DNA from: Dictyophora rubrovolvata
Lineage: Eukaryota > Basidiomycota > Agaricomycetes > Phallales > Phallaceae
DNA: 64,000 nt
Assembly (NCBI GenBank): GCA_029959195.1
Contig: CP114124.1
Coordinates: 1,993,102-2,057,101, forward strand
Direction of reading: 5' to 3'
Shown: one piece after another, positions 49,736 to 61,400 of the stretch
Position numbering within the stretch: the first letter of the stretch is position 1
How the letters are laid out: the number at the start of each line of letters is the position of its first letter
Position numbers and translations under genes: made by a program
Notes under the pieces: model-generated
The model's database searches: none
Seen by the model: only the letters and a program-made list of their open reading frames with translations
Told to the model about the DNA's origin: nothing

Positions 49736-50339
49736 TATTAAAAAGGTTTCAAAAAATTATCAAAAATAAAAAGAAAAGTAATGTAAGTGTTGAAAAGTTA
49801 TTGCTGAAGAATCGTATGAGAAGGTATTATATATAGGAAAAAAACTGGCTCAGTCAGCTCTAGGGTTGGACAGGGCTCCACACGCCGTCTTGGTTGAAGG
49901 GTCAGATCTTCAGTCGATGTTTTCATTCGGAAAAACGGCAAAACAAGAGTGAACGGTCTGATGAAACCGTGTCAGGGATGGCCTAAAGAAGAGGGGACTT
50001 GTTCAATCCCTGCCTATAGTAGTTACTGTAACTTCTAAGCTTAAACAGCTATGTAAGACCTTCTACGGTCCTTTGACGTTGAAGCCCGATTAGATGGCTT
50101 GCCACGGGTGCCGCAATTCATTATACGAATCTGCGATATCAATAAAGACACCGCCCTTCTTGTCATTGCCCTCTTCACTCTTGATTTATCTTAATTCTTC
50201 GGAACACTTGAATTCACAGCATCCTACATATTATTTTTGGTCTACCGACGTGACAAGGGTCCTCTCTTTTTAGGCCAACCCTGAAACGGTCTTATCAGAC
50301 CGTTCACTTTCACTGCCGAATGGGAACAATCGACTGGAA

Positions 50340-51088
50340 CCCGAAGTGGGATATAATCTATGTACATATGAGGTATTGTTCTGCATGAATAGGCCTGCCC
50401 AATGTTTACAGTCTGTTCAGAGAAACGTCGCATGGAACTTTACACCGTCTATAGAGGACGGGAACAGCCTAGAAGGTGGACGCATCAACAAATCGGATAT
50501 GGGTAGAATCCCCGGGGCCATGCGTGCTACACCATTCCGTCGCTCTCGAAACTCTAGCAAATTTCACAATTTGAAAACCACCTAATCATGCGTTAAAACA
50601 ATGCAATTCGAACCAGAGCCAAGGATTGGCATTACGTTTAACGAGGCATATAGCGGCAGCCCGAACCGGGACACTTCATCGCCATTAAGCTCAGCTTCCG
50701 TATACCATATGCGCCATCCATGTGCTCCTGATTAGACAACCGCCTGTATCGCTCGATGATTCGGTCCGAAGTTGGGACGCCTTAAAAAGCCGTTCGTCTT
50801 CGAGGCACTGCAACTGCGATCGACATTGAGCACGGTTTCTTTTATTTCCGTGGCCCTACAAATATTTTCATCGCTTTACCCCTCCAGCACGGTCTCCATT
50901 TGGATATCGACGCTACACACTCGCTTTCAATCAGAGGTTATTTTAGGATAGGACTACTACTGGGAAAAACGTATACACACACTGCTTTACTTATAAAAAC
51001 TTCCTGTAGAAGACACCGCTTTTTGACCGTGATCAGGCTCAATATGCCAGTCCTGAATAAATTTTATGGGCTTGATACTCCTCGGAAC
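50340..51088. mobile_element. Insertion in the promoter of the right-hand secreted-protein gene
   Basis: Comparison with the uninterrupted left promoter shows homology ending at about 50339 and resuming at about 51089. Similar ten-base strings flank it (TCGACTGGAA at 50330 and TCGATGAAAG at 51089), as an imperfect target-site duplication would. It contains one copy of a dispersed repeat (50426-50650). No terminal repeats or open frame identify its class. Confidence 0.5.
50426..50650 (+). repeat. Dispersed repeat, copy 1
   Basis: It shares long blocks with the reverse complement of 52316-52537: ACACCGTCTA, GGACGGGAACAGCCTAGAAG, CATGCGTGCTAC, CTCTCGAAACT and GCAATTCGAACCAGAGCCAA. In one frame both copies encode EDGNSLEGGR, so it may descend from coding DNA. 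Confidence 0.65.
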
Positions 51089-51292
51089 TCGATGAAAGTA
51101 TCTGACCCTTGAAAAAAAGGCGGCGCGTGGAGCAAGAGGTGACTGAGCGAACAATGATCGATTGATCCCTCGTATTCAATTTATTTTTTCTGTACAAAAT
51201 CACTTCTCACACATGATTCTTCAGCAATAACTTTTCAACACTTACATTACTTTTCCTTTTCTTTTTTATTATTTTTTGAAACCTTTTTAATT

Positions 51293-51969
51293 ATGTTGTT
51301 CCCTCGCGTTTCTTTACTCGTTTATGCTACTTTGGTCATATCTGCGACGTTTGCTTCACCACTCCCTCACTTGCCTAATGACGCTCACGCAGAGCATCAT
51401 GATAGTCTTGATGAGCCATCCGAGGTCGAGATTTCCCGTTCCAATAATCGCGTGGCACGTTGGCTTCATGGCTTGTCGATCGTGCCCCGTTCAAGTGATG
51501 ATGACCCCAGCTGGCATGATGAAGAATATGTGGATGTCTCTCCTCGTGAGTCAGGGTGCTCTGAGTTGCGACTGAGGTGAAGGCGCTTACAACTTTGCAG
51601 GCAGTATTGCAGGCAGGACTGTACTCGGTGGGGTTGGTGCAAAGTTTGAGGCCAACGACAGCGATGGAGGCAGTGTCTCGAGCAATATATCCAATGTCCT
51701 GAGCAGCGCTTTACTAGGCAATGTCACCAGCAACGTCAACATTACCCTCAGTGATTGCATTACTTGTATCAAGATCAATCTTGGCGGGGATGACCACGAC
51801 ACCTCAGGCGACGATTACACCCCCGAAGACATTGCGGCATGCGTCCAAAACTGTCTTGATACAGCAGGCCCTACGGCGTCATCATGCCGGACGGCCGTAA
51901 GTTTGTTCCCCCATCCTCCTAAATAAATTTAATAACATATTGATTGTTAGTGCACCCCAAGAAACTGAA
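51293..51969 (+). CDS. Small secreted cysteine-containing protein, shared-leader family member 4 (right arm of the inverted pair)
   Basis: Three exons. Exon 1 starts at 51293 with MLFPRVSLLVYATLVISATF and stays nearly identical to the gene at 49735 through EVEISRSNNRVARWLHGL and EEYVDVSP. A 55-base GTGAGT...TTGCAG intron joins to SIAGRTVLGGVGAKFEANDS. The second exon ends with VNITLSDCITCIKI, then ACVQNCLDTAG and SSCRTA. A second intron (51901-51951) leads to CTPRN and a TGA at 51967-51969. The mature protein has six or more cysteines, four of them in a C-terminal part missing from the left copy. Secretion is predicted; the function is unknown. An effector-like or wall-linked role is only a guess. 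Confidence 0.7.
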
Positions 51970-52805
51970 TCTACAAATAAGGAAAGGCCCGGTCCCACCG
52001 GCACCATTTTGCCTAGATACAATACGAACAAAGCATTTACTTATTTCTTTTTTCACAACGTATTTAATGTTATGCACACACTTGACAGAAGGAGACCTCT
52101 GTCATACAAAGCTGGGAGATGTAGGTGTCTTGGACAGTTTTCGTTTTCGACTCCTGTACATAAGTACATAGAGATATTTTTAAAAAGCTTGGGATGAATT
52201 CTGACTAGAGCCTAGATTCGGCACAAGCCAGGAAAGCCCCAAAGTTTGGCGGAGCTCGAGTCGGAGTGTGACGGGAGTAGAGCTGCCGTCCCACAAGCGT
52301 TCAGTGATGCAAGCAGCACTCGTTAAAACTAGTGCCAATTGGCTCTGGTTCGAATTGCTTTGTTTTAATGTGTGATTAGGTCAAATTGTGGAATTTGCAG
52401 TTTCGAGAGCGTAGCACGCATGGTTCTGAATTCTACCCATAGTCAGACCCGTTGACGCGTCCACCTTCTAGGCTGTTCCCGTCCTCCAACAAGGCTGCAT
52501 TTAGACGGTGTAGTGACACCGCGACCCATTGCCCGCGGTATCTTTTCCTCCATCCCGACTTGTCAAACAACGGAGAAAGTGAAGGGGATGGTTTTCCGGC
52601 GGTAATGGATATACCGTAGGCTGGTCGAGGCCTTCATATGCCCGTTACTAAAGGCTATGTAACAAACGCGACCCTGATAGGCCTGATGATTGACCATTGG
52701 AAAACAAGGGGAAACAGAAAGGCCAAATGAGGCCTGAGGCCGGTGGGACATCTTCAAGTTTCTTGTTTCTTCTCTCTATATAACTTCCGAAAAAAAATTT
52801 ATTGG
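51970..52805. other. Intergenic with dispersed repeat copy 2
   Basis: Apart from the repeat at 52316-52537 I recognise nothing. A minus-strand ATG frame (52757-52563) has no known motif. Confidence 0.45.
52316..52537 (-). repeat. Dispersed repeat, copy 2
   Basis: This is the inverted relative of 50426-50650, with small insertions and deletions between the copies. On the plus strand it contains CTGGTTCGAATTGC, which resembles a tRNA-type B-box without matching it fully. Confidence 0.65.
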
Positions 52806-54574
52806 ATGTCGCTCAGTTTTGATTATGCCGCTTTTGTTTTAAACGTCGAGAATGAGTAAGATCTTTTTTTTTTTAACATGATAGATTTTCGACCTCTGTT
52901 TGTTCAGGATAGCGACACGTTTCCTCATCTATAGCGCCCTCGGTAAACAAACAGTATTTTCTATGCCTGACAAAGGTCACTAACTCAAATATACCAAGTT
53001 TTGCTACTATGGGACACACTATGCACATTCGACGAAGAAATTGACATTATTTGGAGAACAAAGTTTAGCTTAGGGGTCTGGTTTTACCTCTTCACTCGTT
53101 ACGGGACTTTACTCACCATGCTACTCGGATTCTTGAACACGGCTCCACAATCTAGGGTGCGTGTCGAAAGTTGTTAGGTCTTTTCAAATACGTACTTATT
53201 TTTTTTTCCTAATTTAGTACTTAGAAAGTTCACATTCTCTAGTCCTGTCGTCCTTCACCTTATACATACATGACTTTTAAATACCACAGAGGATGTATCA
53301 TTTTCGAGACTATCGCGTCATGGACAGCAATCCTTGTCACTATTGGTTTTCATGGTATGCGTGTCTCTTATGATTCCATTCCTGCATTTCGTATTCACGA
53401 AACAAGGATTGTTAACCTTACGCACGTACGCGATATCCGGTCGAAAAGCCTACATTCTCGTATTACTATTAGTGATCGATATCGGTCGATTCGTGAATCA
53501 GGTTATTTCCTTTGCCGTGAGAATACATTCTCTTCACTTTGCACGAGTCCGAACGCCTAACACCAATAACTTACTATTAGACAGTTATATCCTTTTGTTC
53601 ACAACCCTCCCAAAAGCTAGTTAACGATAATACTAAGTACGGAATTTTATACCAAAGTTCCGTCGTCCGTCTCTGAGTTATTTCTTACTTATGAACTCAT
53701 AGAGGTAGAGAAAAAACCGGTTCCTTCTTGGCTTGCCCGATTTCACTAAAAAACACTACAGAACTGATAGCTAACACAGTTTTCAATCTTACAGCTGAGA
53801 GTATTGCTTTCGCGGTAGCGGTCTACGCGACTCATGGTAATTGGTCTTTTTTCCGAAAACACGGATCTGGGACTGGGGACAAGAACCTGAGTGTAATGAT
53901 TTTCGAGCAGGGTGCTATAACTTTCGGGTACGTTCTGAGAGGAAGCAGCCTATTCTAGTGCTAAGCTGCTGGTGTATAGAATAATCATAACGATCCCCAT
54001 CGTGACGGAAGTTTTGGTGAAGGCAAGAACCGAATCATTTTGACTTTTATTCGCATCTTCTCTAAAATGTGTAGATATTTAGATATTTCCAGAAAAGGTA
54101 TATATATATATATATTCATATCCATAGTTATCTTATTCTGGTGTTTCAACCCTAACTTCATTTCCAAGGCCGATGTTATAAAATCTGCGCAACCCTTTTC
54201 ACTGTCGTGAGTCTATCGCCCACCTTTACCTCTCATCATAGTTCAAAATCACAAGAGTTCCCACCATAACTACCTGTCGCTTCTTCCTATCCCTCCGACG
54301 ACGAAACTTACATCGTATATCACTCCGTGGATCATTTAGCATTAGAATGAGCAGAATACAGTTCGGGCGATTCTCTATATTGACACCACTCTCGACATCC
54401 CAATCACGGTCTCGATCTCGATCTCGTACTGGAACTTTATCATTCCCGTCCCTGAATATTCGGCAACAGATTTCAAACGAATTTGGTGATCTCGAGCCCT
54501 CTGCGATGGAAGAGCCGGACCCGGCACTGATGTTATTAATGGGACCGATCCATGAGGAAGATATCGAGGCATAA
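52806..54574 (+). CDS. DUF6533 multi-pass membrane protein, copy 4 (second subgroup)
   Basis: ATG 52806 reads MSLSFDYAAFVLNVENE. After an intron comes IATRFLIYSAL, then VLLLWDTLCTFDEEIDIIW and RTKFSLGVWFYLFTRYGTLL, a strong DUF6533 core. Later exons read CIIFETIASWTAILVTIGF, GLLTLRTYAISGRKAYILVL, IPLKNTT-like ACPISLKNTTELIANTVF, and RIIITIPIVTEVLVK. The intron after this last exon (54023-54167) begins GC. Next come ADVIKSAQPFSLS and VPTITTCRFFLSLRRRN. An arginine/serine-rich cytosolic tail (SQSRSRSRSRTG) ends HEEDIEA at 54574. The tail and the CRFFLSLR block match the gene at the right window edge, not copies 1-3. Confidence 0.78.
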
Positions 54575-54847
54575 AAAAAGCGGCTTTACAAGGGTTTCGC
54601 TAAAATGGTTTATCTAGCGTAATGTTTATTAATACTTTCTTTGTGCCGATTCAATTTGCTTCTATCAACCGATTACGAACTGCAACTGATGAGCGCTGCT
54701 AAAGTAATGACATTGTACTTTATACCTTTGGGACTTGTAAAATCGGTTTCTTATTCTCCATACATTAGATCATTACAAGCTTCTAACAACATACAAATAC
54801 AGAGCGCGTTACATAAACTTATAGGAAAGTAAAGATATAACGTATTT

Positions 54848-57800
54848 CTACCGGCCCTTAGTTGCACGTACAACCATCTCATCAAGAGAAATTGCGCGAA
54901 CATCATTATCACCATCGACCGCCCAAACAGCATCATCCAAAATATACACCAGCAAACCACCCTTCCCATCCACGTTTCTTGAAACCCGGTATAAAGGCAA
55001 ACGCGACTTCTCATGTATCCGACCAGTCGGCATAAAGAACAAGTCGTGTGATGCCGCAAATTCTTCTACGATACTTTTGAATGTGATTTCAGTTATTCGA
55101 GAAGGAACAAGTCGTGGTTTGGATGTAATCTTTGACGCTGGCGCTGACGGTGCTTTGGATGTTAATGGACTCGTGTGTCCTGGCTTTGGAAGCTTCGACG
55201 GTGCATCGGGACCCAACTCCCTCGCCTGATCCATCAATTTTAGCCCCCTCATGAACCCCAAAGAGACACCCTGCATAACACGAATATCCGCAGGAAATGA
55301 GTCCCTCCAAAAAGTATACCAGTCCGCTACTTCGGCCAGATTCACTTTAGGCTGAATCAACCATATGTACAGCACATCGAGCCACTTTGGGAAGAATTCC
55401 GTCTCCAAAAGTTGAGACATAATAGATGGATTCAGCACAGTTGCCCAATTGAGAACAATTTGTAACGGTGTCATGTCTTGTTTTCTCGGATTGACCTTGA
55501 AATCTTCGCGCAGCGTTATACCCAATTTCGGCACAATGTACTTGAGAAGCATGGGCGTCCAATGCTCCGAACCAAATACATCTTTCCAGCTCAACAGATC
55601 TTTCGGCATTTCGTCTGTTACTTTCCAGTTCCGTAGCATTAGCTTCACTTTCCTCTTCGCCTCGTTAATGAGTTCCTCAACACGTAAACCGAGATGTGGA
55701 AGCCAAGGAAAGAGGATCGATTGCAGTGAAGGGCCATCAGAGCGCGAAGTCCAATCAGAGATTCCTTTTTGGAGTTTCGGAAGAACAAGCTGGTCAAACA
55801 AATTGTCACGGATAAAGGGAGGTAAAAGCGTCGACCATGATTCGTAGAGTCGAATCACTGGATCTGGATCGTGAGGCGACCATTCGTTGCTGGTAGAGAA
55901 ATGCTATTGAGCCAGAATCAAAAGCCATACCGGTATAAGTCCAACTTACTTGATGCTCGACCGTATGCGTGGAAGCCAGACGTTCCACATTAGGCTTTCA
56001 TAAGGGGTCATTACAAGCTCTCTAGAATACGAGACGTTTATCAGCTTCATGTAGTGTAACCTGAGAACCCCTCGAAAAGAACGTACTTGACAGGCTGTTT
56101 CCTTGACGAGACACCGTATGAATCGTCGTCAACAGCTTCCTTCTCCTCGGGATTAAACTTTAAAGCAAGTCTCCAGCGACTGAAAATATCGACCAATAAC
56201 GTGGGATCCTTTAATGGCTGCCATGAAGCAAGCCGCTGTCTCACGACAGGCGCAATCGCAGCAATTACGACCTCATCCAACCGATATGCATCGTACTCTT
56301 TTGCAAACTCGTTAGTCAGTTTCTCGACGTGTGGCGTAAAAGACTCTAAAGAAACTTCGTAATCCCCACTAGATTGAGACGCTAACTTGATCTCGTCGAC
56401 TATAAGATGGATGTTTTGGAGTCTTGATATCACTAAATACTTGTAAGCACCATAAAAGTGAGATATGTCTTAGGAAACTGTTCAACATACAATCCGCCTC
56501 TTCTTTGATAGCATGCCGTAGCCTTATGTCTTCTTTTTGAATCCATTGTTTACGATCTTGTGCCGCTTTTGCTTCGCGAGCCAGACCGTCTAGTTCACCC
56601 TTGGCAACATCAACAATTAACCGAAGATTATGGCGGACTTCAGGTATTCGCATGGTATCGGTAGAAGGCGTCCATGAAGCTATATCAGCCAACGAAGAAA
56701 CTTCACGCATCTAAAACAAAGTGAGTAGGATAGACGATTGTTAACAATAAGTCTCAAGACAGCGTACCTCTCCACTCGTAGCGTCGTAAATTTTTTCAAC
56801 AGTAGCTGATTGGGCCTCCACCCCTGCATTCTGAAGTATTTGTTCATATGTTTGATGCTCGACCTTAACTTTTGTCTTCTTCGGTTTCTTCCAAACGTCC
56901 GACTTGGGCTTCCTTTCTTTTTTCTTTTTGCGCACGATTTCTTCCTCATCATCGCTAAATTGTTCGCCTCGTCTACAGATAAAAAGTATTACAAAAAGCA
57001 TAAGAAATTATAGAACAAATACCTTCTTGCTTCCGCCTTTGATTGTTCGGTTTTCTCGTTGAATCCTCTGAACGCCAGACCCATGGAGGGTTTCGGCCGC
57101 ATTTTTGTTTCGACAGGAGTGACAATACCTTCGCCCGTAACGCCAAGACCAGTTCCCTAAAAAAGAGTAATAATCATTATATCAATTAACCCCACGAAAA
57201 AGGTTCCTTGACGTACTGCTTGCCATCCCATCTTCGCAAGCATCTTCGCACCAAACGTGCCAGATATCTTGCTAAAATGGTGTCGTTCTTCCATTGAAAG
57301 CTGTGGTGTCGAAGTTCTTGTCGAATTAGCTGATTCGTTGCCCCGCAAGAAAGAATGTTGTTTCGGAGCACCACCAAACTCGGTGGGTAGCGCTCCGTTC
57401 AAAGATGGTCGGCCGCTCCCTAATCCGCCTTTGCTGTTGACAGATGTGCTAACAGGCTCTTCGAGCGATTTGCTTGGTTCTTTCGACAACTTTTCGTCCA
57501 CAGAAGATGCTTTAAAACCAAGCCCTGTTCCAGTTTTACTGCCGAAACCGAAACCTCCACTTTTCGGTCTTGAGCCAATGCCTCCTTTGGAGTTCGATTC
57601 GCTCATCGAGGATAGATCTCCAGCAGCAAACATTTTGGCAGCGGCACTTAGGCCTCCAAACCCACGAGGTTTTTCTTCGTCTTCTTCAGTGTCTCTATTG
57701 TAGGGCTTTGGAGGCTCGGGAGGAATTTCGGCAGCCACATCCTCTTCGTGTGCTTCGTCTTCGTCTTTCTCATCTTCTTCATCTTCTTCATCTTCTTCAT

Positions 57801-58198
57801 CCTCCTCTTCACTAATATCGTCTGATTCTTCGTCTTTCTCGAAAGTCTTGGAGTCCATACTCTTGTCTTCACGAGTCACGAAAGAAGGTGCCCTGTACCA
57901 CAAAGCGAATCAGTGATCGAATATGAAGGGTTAGCTGTTAAGCTCACTGAGTGAAATGAAAGCGTTTGGATGGCTTACTATCACGAGCTCCTTCATCATC
58001 CTCATCTCCAAAAATGCCATAAATTTCGTCTTCTTTCGAACGTTTGCGTTTTTGACGCTTATACGGATTTTCAAACAGTTCTCGCTCCTCGCGCGTATCC
58101 GAATGTTCGTTGAACTTTCCTCCATCAAATTCTTCATCATTCGAAGCATTTGAAGAATCAGAATCATCATCTAAAAAAGCTCGTTTTCGTCGCGCCAT
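54848..58198 (-). CDS. G-patch spliceosome disassembly factor, NTR1/TFIP11 family
   Basis: This is the homologue of yeast Ntr1 (Spp382) and human TFIP11, which activate the Prp43 helicase to take apart the intron-lariat spliceosome in the nucleus. ATG 58198 starts MARRKRAFLDDDSDSS. An acidic N-terminus follows, with E/D runs at about 57820-57760. Gly/Ser-rich sequence then leads into the G-patch: FGAKMLAKMGWQA, an intron, then GTGLGVTGEGIVTPVE. A Lys-rich stretch (RKKKKERKPKSDVWKKPKK) follows. The C-terminal GCFC/TIP domain includes WTPMLLKYIVPKLG and WYTFWRDSFP, ending VVRATKGR at 54848. There are about seven short introns. It shares a 218-base upstream region with the divergent PB1-ZZ gene. 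Confidence 0.92.
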
Positions 58199-58416
58199 GA
58201 CAAAAGCAGTACCAGGTGAGGGTTGATTTGTAAGCAGACGCTCGGAGTTGTGCTCATCCCTGTGGCGCTGTCTAAATTTCCCTTGGTCCAGATTTCCTGT
58301 GCTCACGAATCTTGTCGACGACTTGACAACGTATATCCTTCTGTGCTGCGTCGTTGTATGACGACTACAACAATTGCGCTTTTTCCACAAGTCTGAATAA
58401 ATTGTCCGTTGAAGTT
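58199..58416. promoter_or_regulatory. Shared divergent promoter of NTR1 and the PB1-ZZ gene
   Basis: Only 218 bases separate the two divergent ATGs, so the 5' UTRs and core promoters must share this DNA. No TATA box is evident. Confidence 0.6.
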
Positions 58417-61400
58417 ATGGCCTTTTCAGACTTTGGCTCGACGTCGTCGGCAAGGCCCGACAAACCGTTGGTCGTGAAATGCACATTCGATCAGCGGATG
58501 AAGCGGATAACATTTGCGTCATCTCGAAACTGTTCGTATGATTTATTGCGTGCTAAGGTATGTTTCAAAAATTCTGACCGAGTCACGAAAGATTGGCTTT
58601 TTACATAAATTGCATGGATTGTTGCTATTCTCAAGGTCGAACAGTGTTTTGCACTGTCTGCAACACCTTTTATAATCCGTTATAAGGACGATGATGGCGA
58701 GATAACCGATATTACCTCCGAAGGGGATCTCACGGAGGCTATTCACTACTTCCACACAGGAGATGATTTACCCGTGTCCTCCAACTTATCCATATTATCC
58801 GGGCGTAGCGGCTCAAGTCGCAAAGTAACTCTTCGACTTACTATCATCGTCGAAAATGAGCTTAGCCTGTCAGATACCGCTTCAATGATCAGTGTAGACG
58901 AATACGTCCAAGACACTAGTGATTCTCCCAGTCTGACTAACAATCATCTTCATGAACTGGAGGATGATGCTGTGACGGTTAGCTCGCGCGATACAGGCTC
59001 TCACCAGTTATTGCGATCAGCCCCCATGCCTAACTTACGCTCTCTTTCGCCTGTTCCTTCCGATGATTCACGTTCACCTCGCTCTCTCGGACAAGCTGCC
59101 TCGATTAGATCCAGCTCTCAAATAAGGAGCACGAATGGAAATCTCAGCGAACGCGTATCACGCAACCACTCTTCATCAGGTGAAGGTTCTAAAACCTTAC
59201 ATGCTTCTGAAGGTGGCTCGCCTCCTGCCAATGTCTTTGACAGGCTAAAACAGCTAGAGCTGAACGATAATGAACATGGAGAAACGAAGAGGCTTTCCCA
59301 AACGTCACTCGGGGCACAATGGTTGCGTGATCAGAACGTACGAACCATTGTGTTTGGGGGTATCACGGAGCCATCTGTCTCGGATGAATCTGAATACATC
59401 CCGAGAACAGACGACCCTGGGGACCTCAATGGAGATCTGGCCCTGCAGCAAGACGAGCATGGAAAGTATTATTACGAATACACTTCCTCCGGTGCTTCAC
59501 ATTTCTCTCCCGAAGATGCAGAGATTACAAGTATCGCAGAATCATCATTAGGCGACGTGGTAAGCCATCAGGGCGAACCATCACCCCTCAGCCTTACCTG
59601 GATAGCCAACCAACGAGCTAATGCAAAGGTGAAGAGCAATATTAACCTTCCGACAAAGAACCCAATTATCACTACTACACCTGCTGTTCCCAATCCATTC
59701 TTAGACGGCGATGCGTCTCAGCACTTTGTCATTGACCCCGATATCCCACCCGAAGTTCTAGAGTTTGTTCCCGAACATAGATTTCCTTTGTCACCACCTG
59801 AACAAGTTACCAACTGCTCGTCATGTGGCATCATGCTGGATTCATTTCGGTATGTCTGTACTACATGCGGAGAACTGGAACCTCATCCTCGAAACGAGCC
59901 GCATTCCCCACATGGCAGCGATAAAGGAAAAGCACGAGACGCGCCCTATATATATGTTCAGCATACCCATGGCCAAGGCATGACTTATCCTCCTTTGAGG
60001 CCCAATGCCTCATCTCCCGCCTCTTCTTCGTGGACATTACACGACCCGGCTCCTCCGCCGCGCAGAAAATCGTTTACAGAAAGACCGCTACCCGCACTCC
60101 CGTCACGTCTTAATACCAACGGGTCTACTTATCCTTATCCTCGTTCTCTTTCCCATTCTCATTCTCAAGATAGACTGCCCATTCCTTCACCTGAAAATCA
60201 TCGCAAAAAACCCTGTGGTTTCGAGTTATGTCCGTCCTGCATTGAGGTTGTCGGCGTATTACATTCCATTGAAGGCAGCACCGGCAGTTCGCCAATGAAT
60301 AGCAGTCCATTATCGTCTTCGCAGGAGAGTCTACAAACGCTTTCGGAGCTAAGGCGTACTGCGCCTCGTTCGAAAGGACATTTGCGACACGCCTATAGAG
60401 AGAAAGTGTGGGGTAGGAATGGATGGAAAGACGTGGGTACGTGAAAACAACTTCATACTATCCTATTCTAGTGCCTGCTAATAACCCGTGAACAGAGCAC
60501 GATCATGATTGGAAATGTTCAATATGTTCTACTTCCACGAACAAGCGCTACAAGTGTGCAGTCTGTGACAAGTTTGATTTATGTAGAGCTTGTTACGGGT
60601 GAGCTTCCGGGCGTTACTACTTTCTTGTTTCTTTCTCTCATGCCTCTTACCAGCCAAGTACACGAAATTCACCCTTCGCATCCTTTCTTATCTGTTCCCG
60701 ATCAGCTTTCGTCTGTTCAAGGAGAAGCCGACAACGAAGCCCCTCGACGCTCGTTGGATATGTCTGGGGAACCATGTAAGTTACTTTCTTTGTTCCATGG
60801 ATTTATCTTCGTATTAGCACTCATCCCCTGCAGCTATGCTCCACCAGGGTGTGAAATGCCACCAGTGAGTCCATACATTTCTTCTCCGTATCATTTATTT
60901 TACTCAGCTGCGCAGCTGTCTGCTTGATATCGTCGGAGCCCGTTTTCACTGCGCAGTCTGCGATTCCGTGGATATATGTTCCAACTGCGAATCCGCAGGT
61001 TTACCGGGAAACCTTACATCTCCTGACGGCGGTCACGACTCGTCTCATATCATGATAAAGGCTGGTCGACGTCCTTTCTCGGGTTTTTTATACTGAATTC
61101 ATTCCATATTGCCACCTTTTAGATTCCGTATCCGCTTGCATCGACTGAAGTTGAAACTGCTAGTCGACGTGCCATTTCACTATGGCACGGTCGGGACCGT
61201 CCTGGACTGCGCAATCGCGCGCGTTCGGCGTCTCCTGAATCGTCGTATGCACGCACAGTTATCGGAACCAATATGATGAATGGAACATCACGTACGATAC
61301 AGCGGGATAATTACGATCACGCTTTACCCTGTTCTGATTGCGGTCGAGTAAAGTGGTTCAAGTTCGACGCTTACTTGCTGCTGATTTTCGTCTCTTTTTC

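Larger units (their letters stand above)
49736..51292. other. Inverted promoter arms with an insertion
   Basis: The left promoter (49736-50003) is mirrored on the right in two pieces: 50251-50338 and about 51100-51292. The 750 bases between them interrupt the right-hand copy. About 250 bases (50004-50250) separate the arms. A TATATATA on the left (49829-49836) matches a degenerate TGTACAAAA at the same place on the right. Confidence 0.65.
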
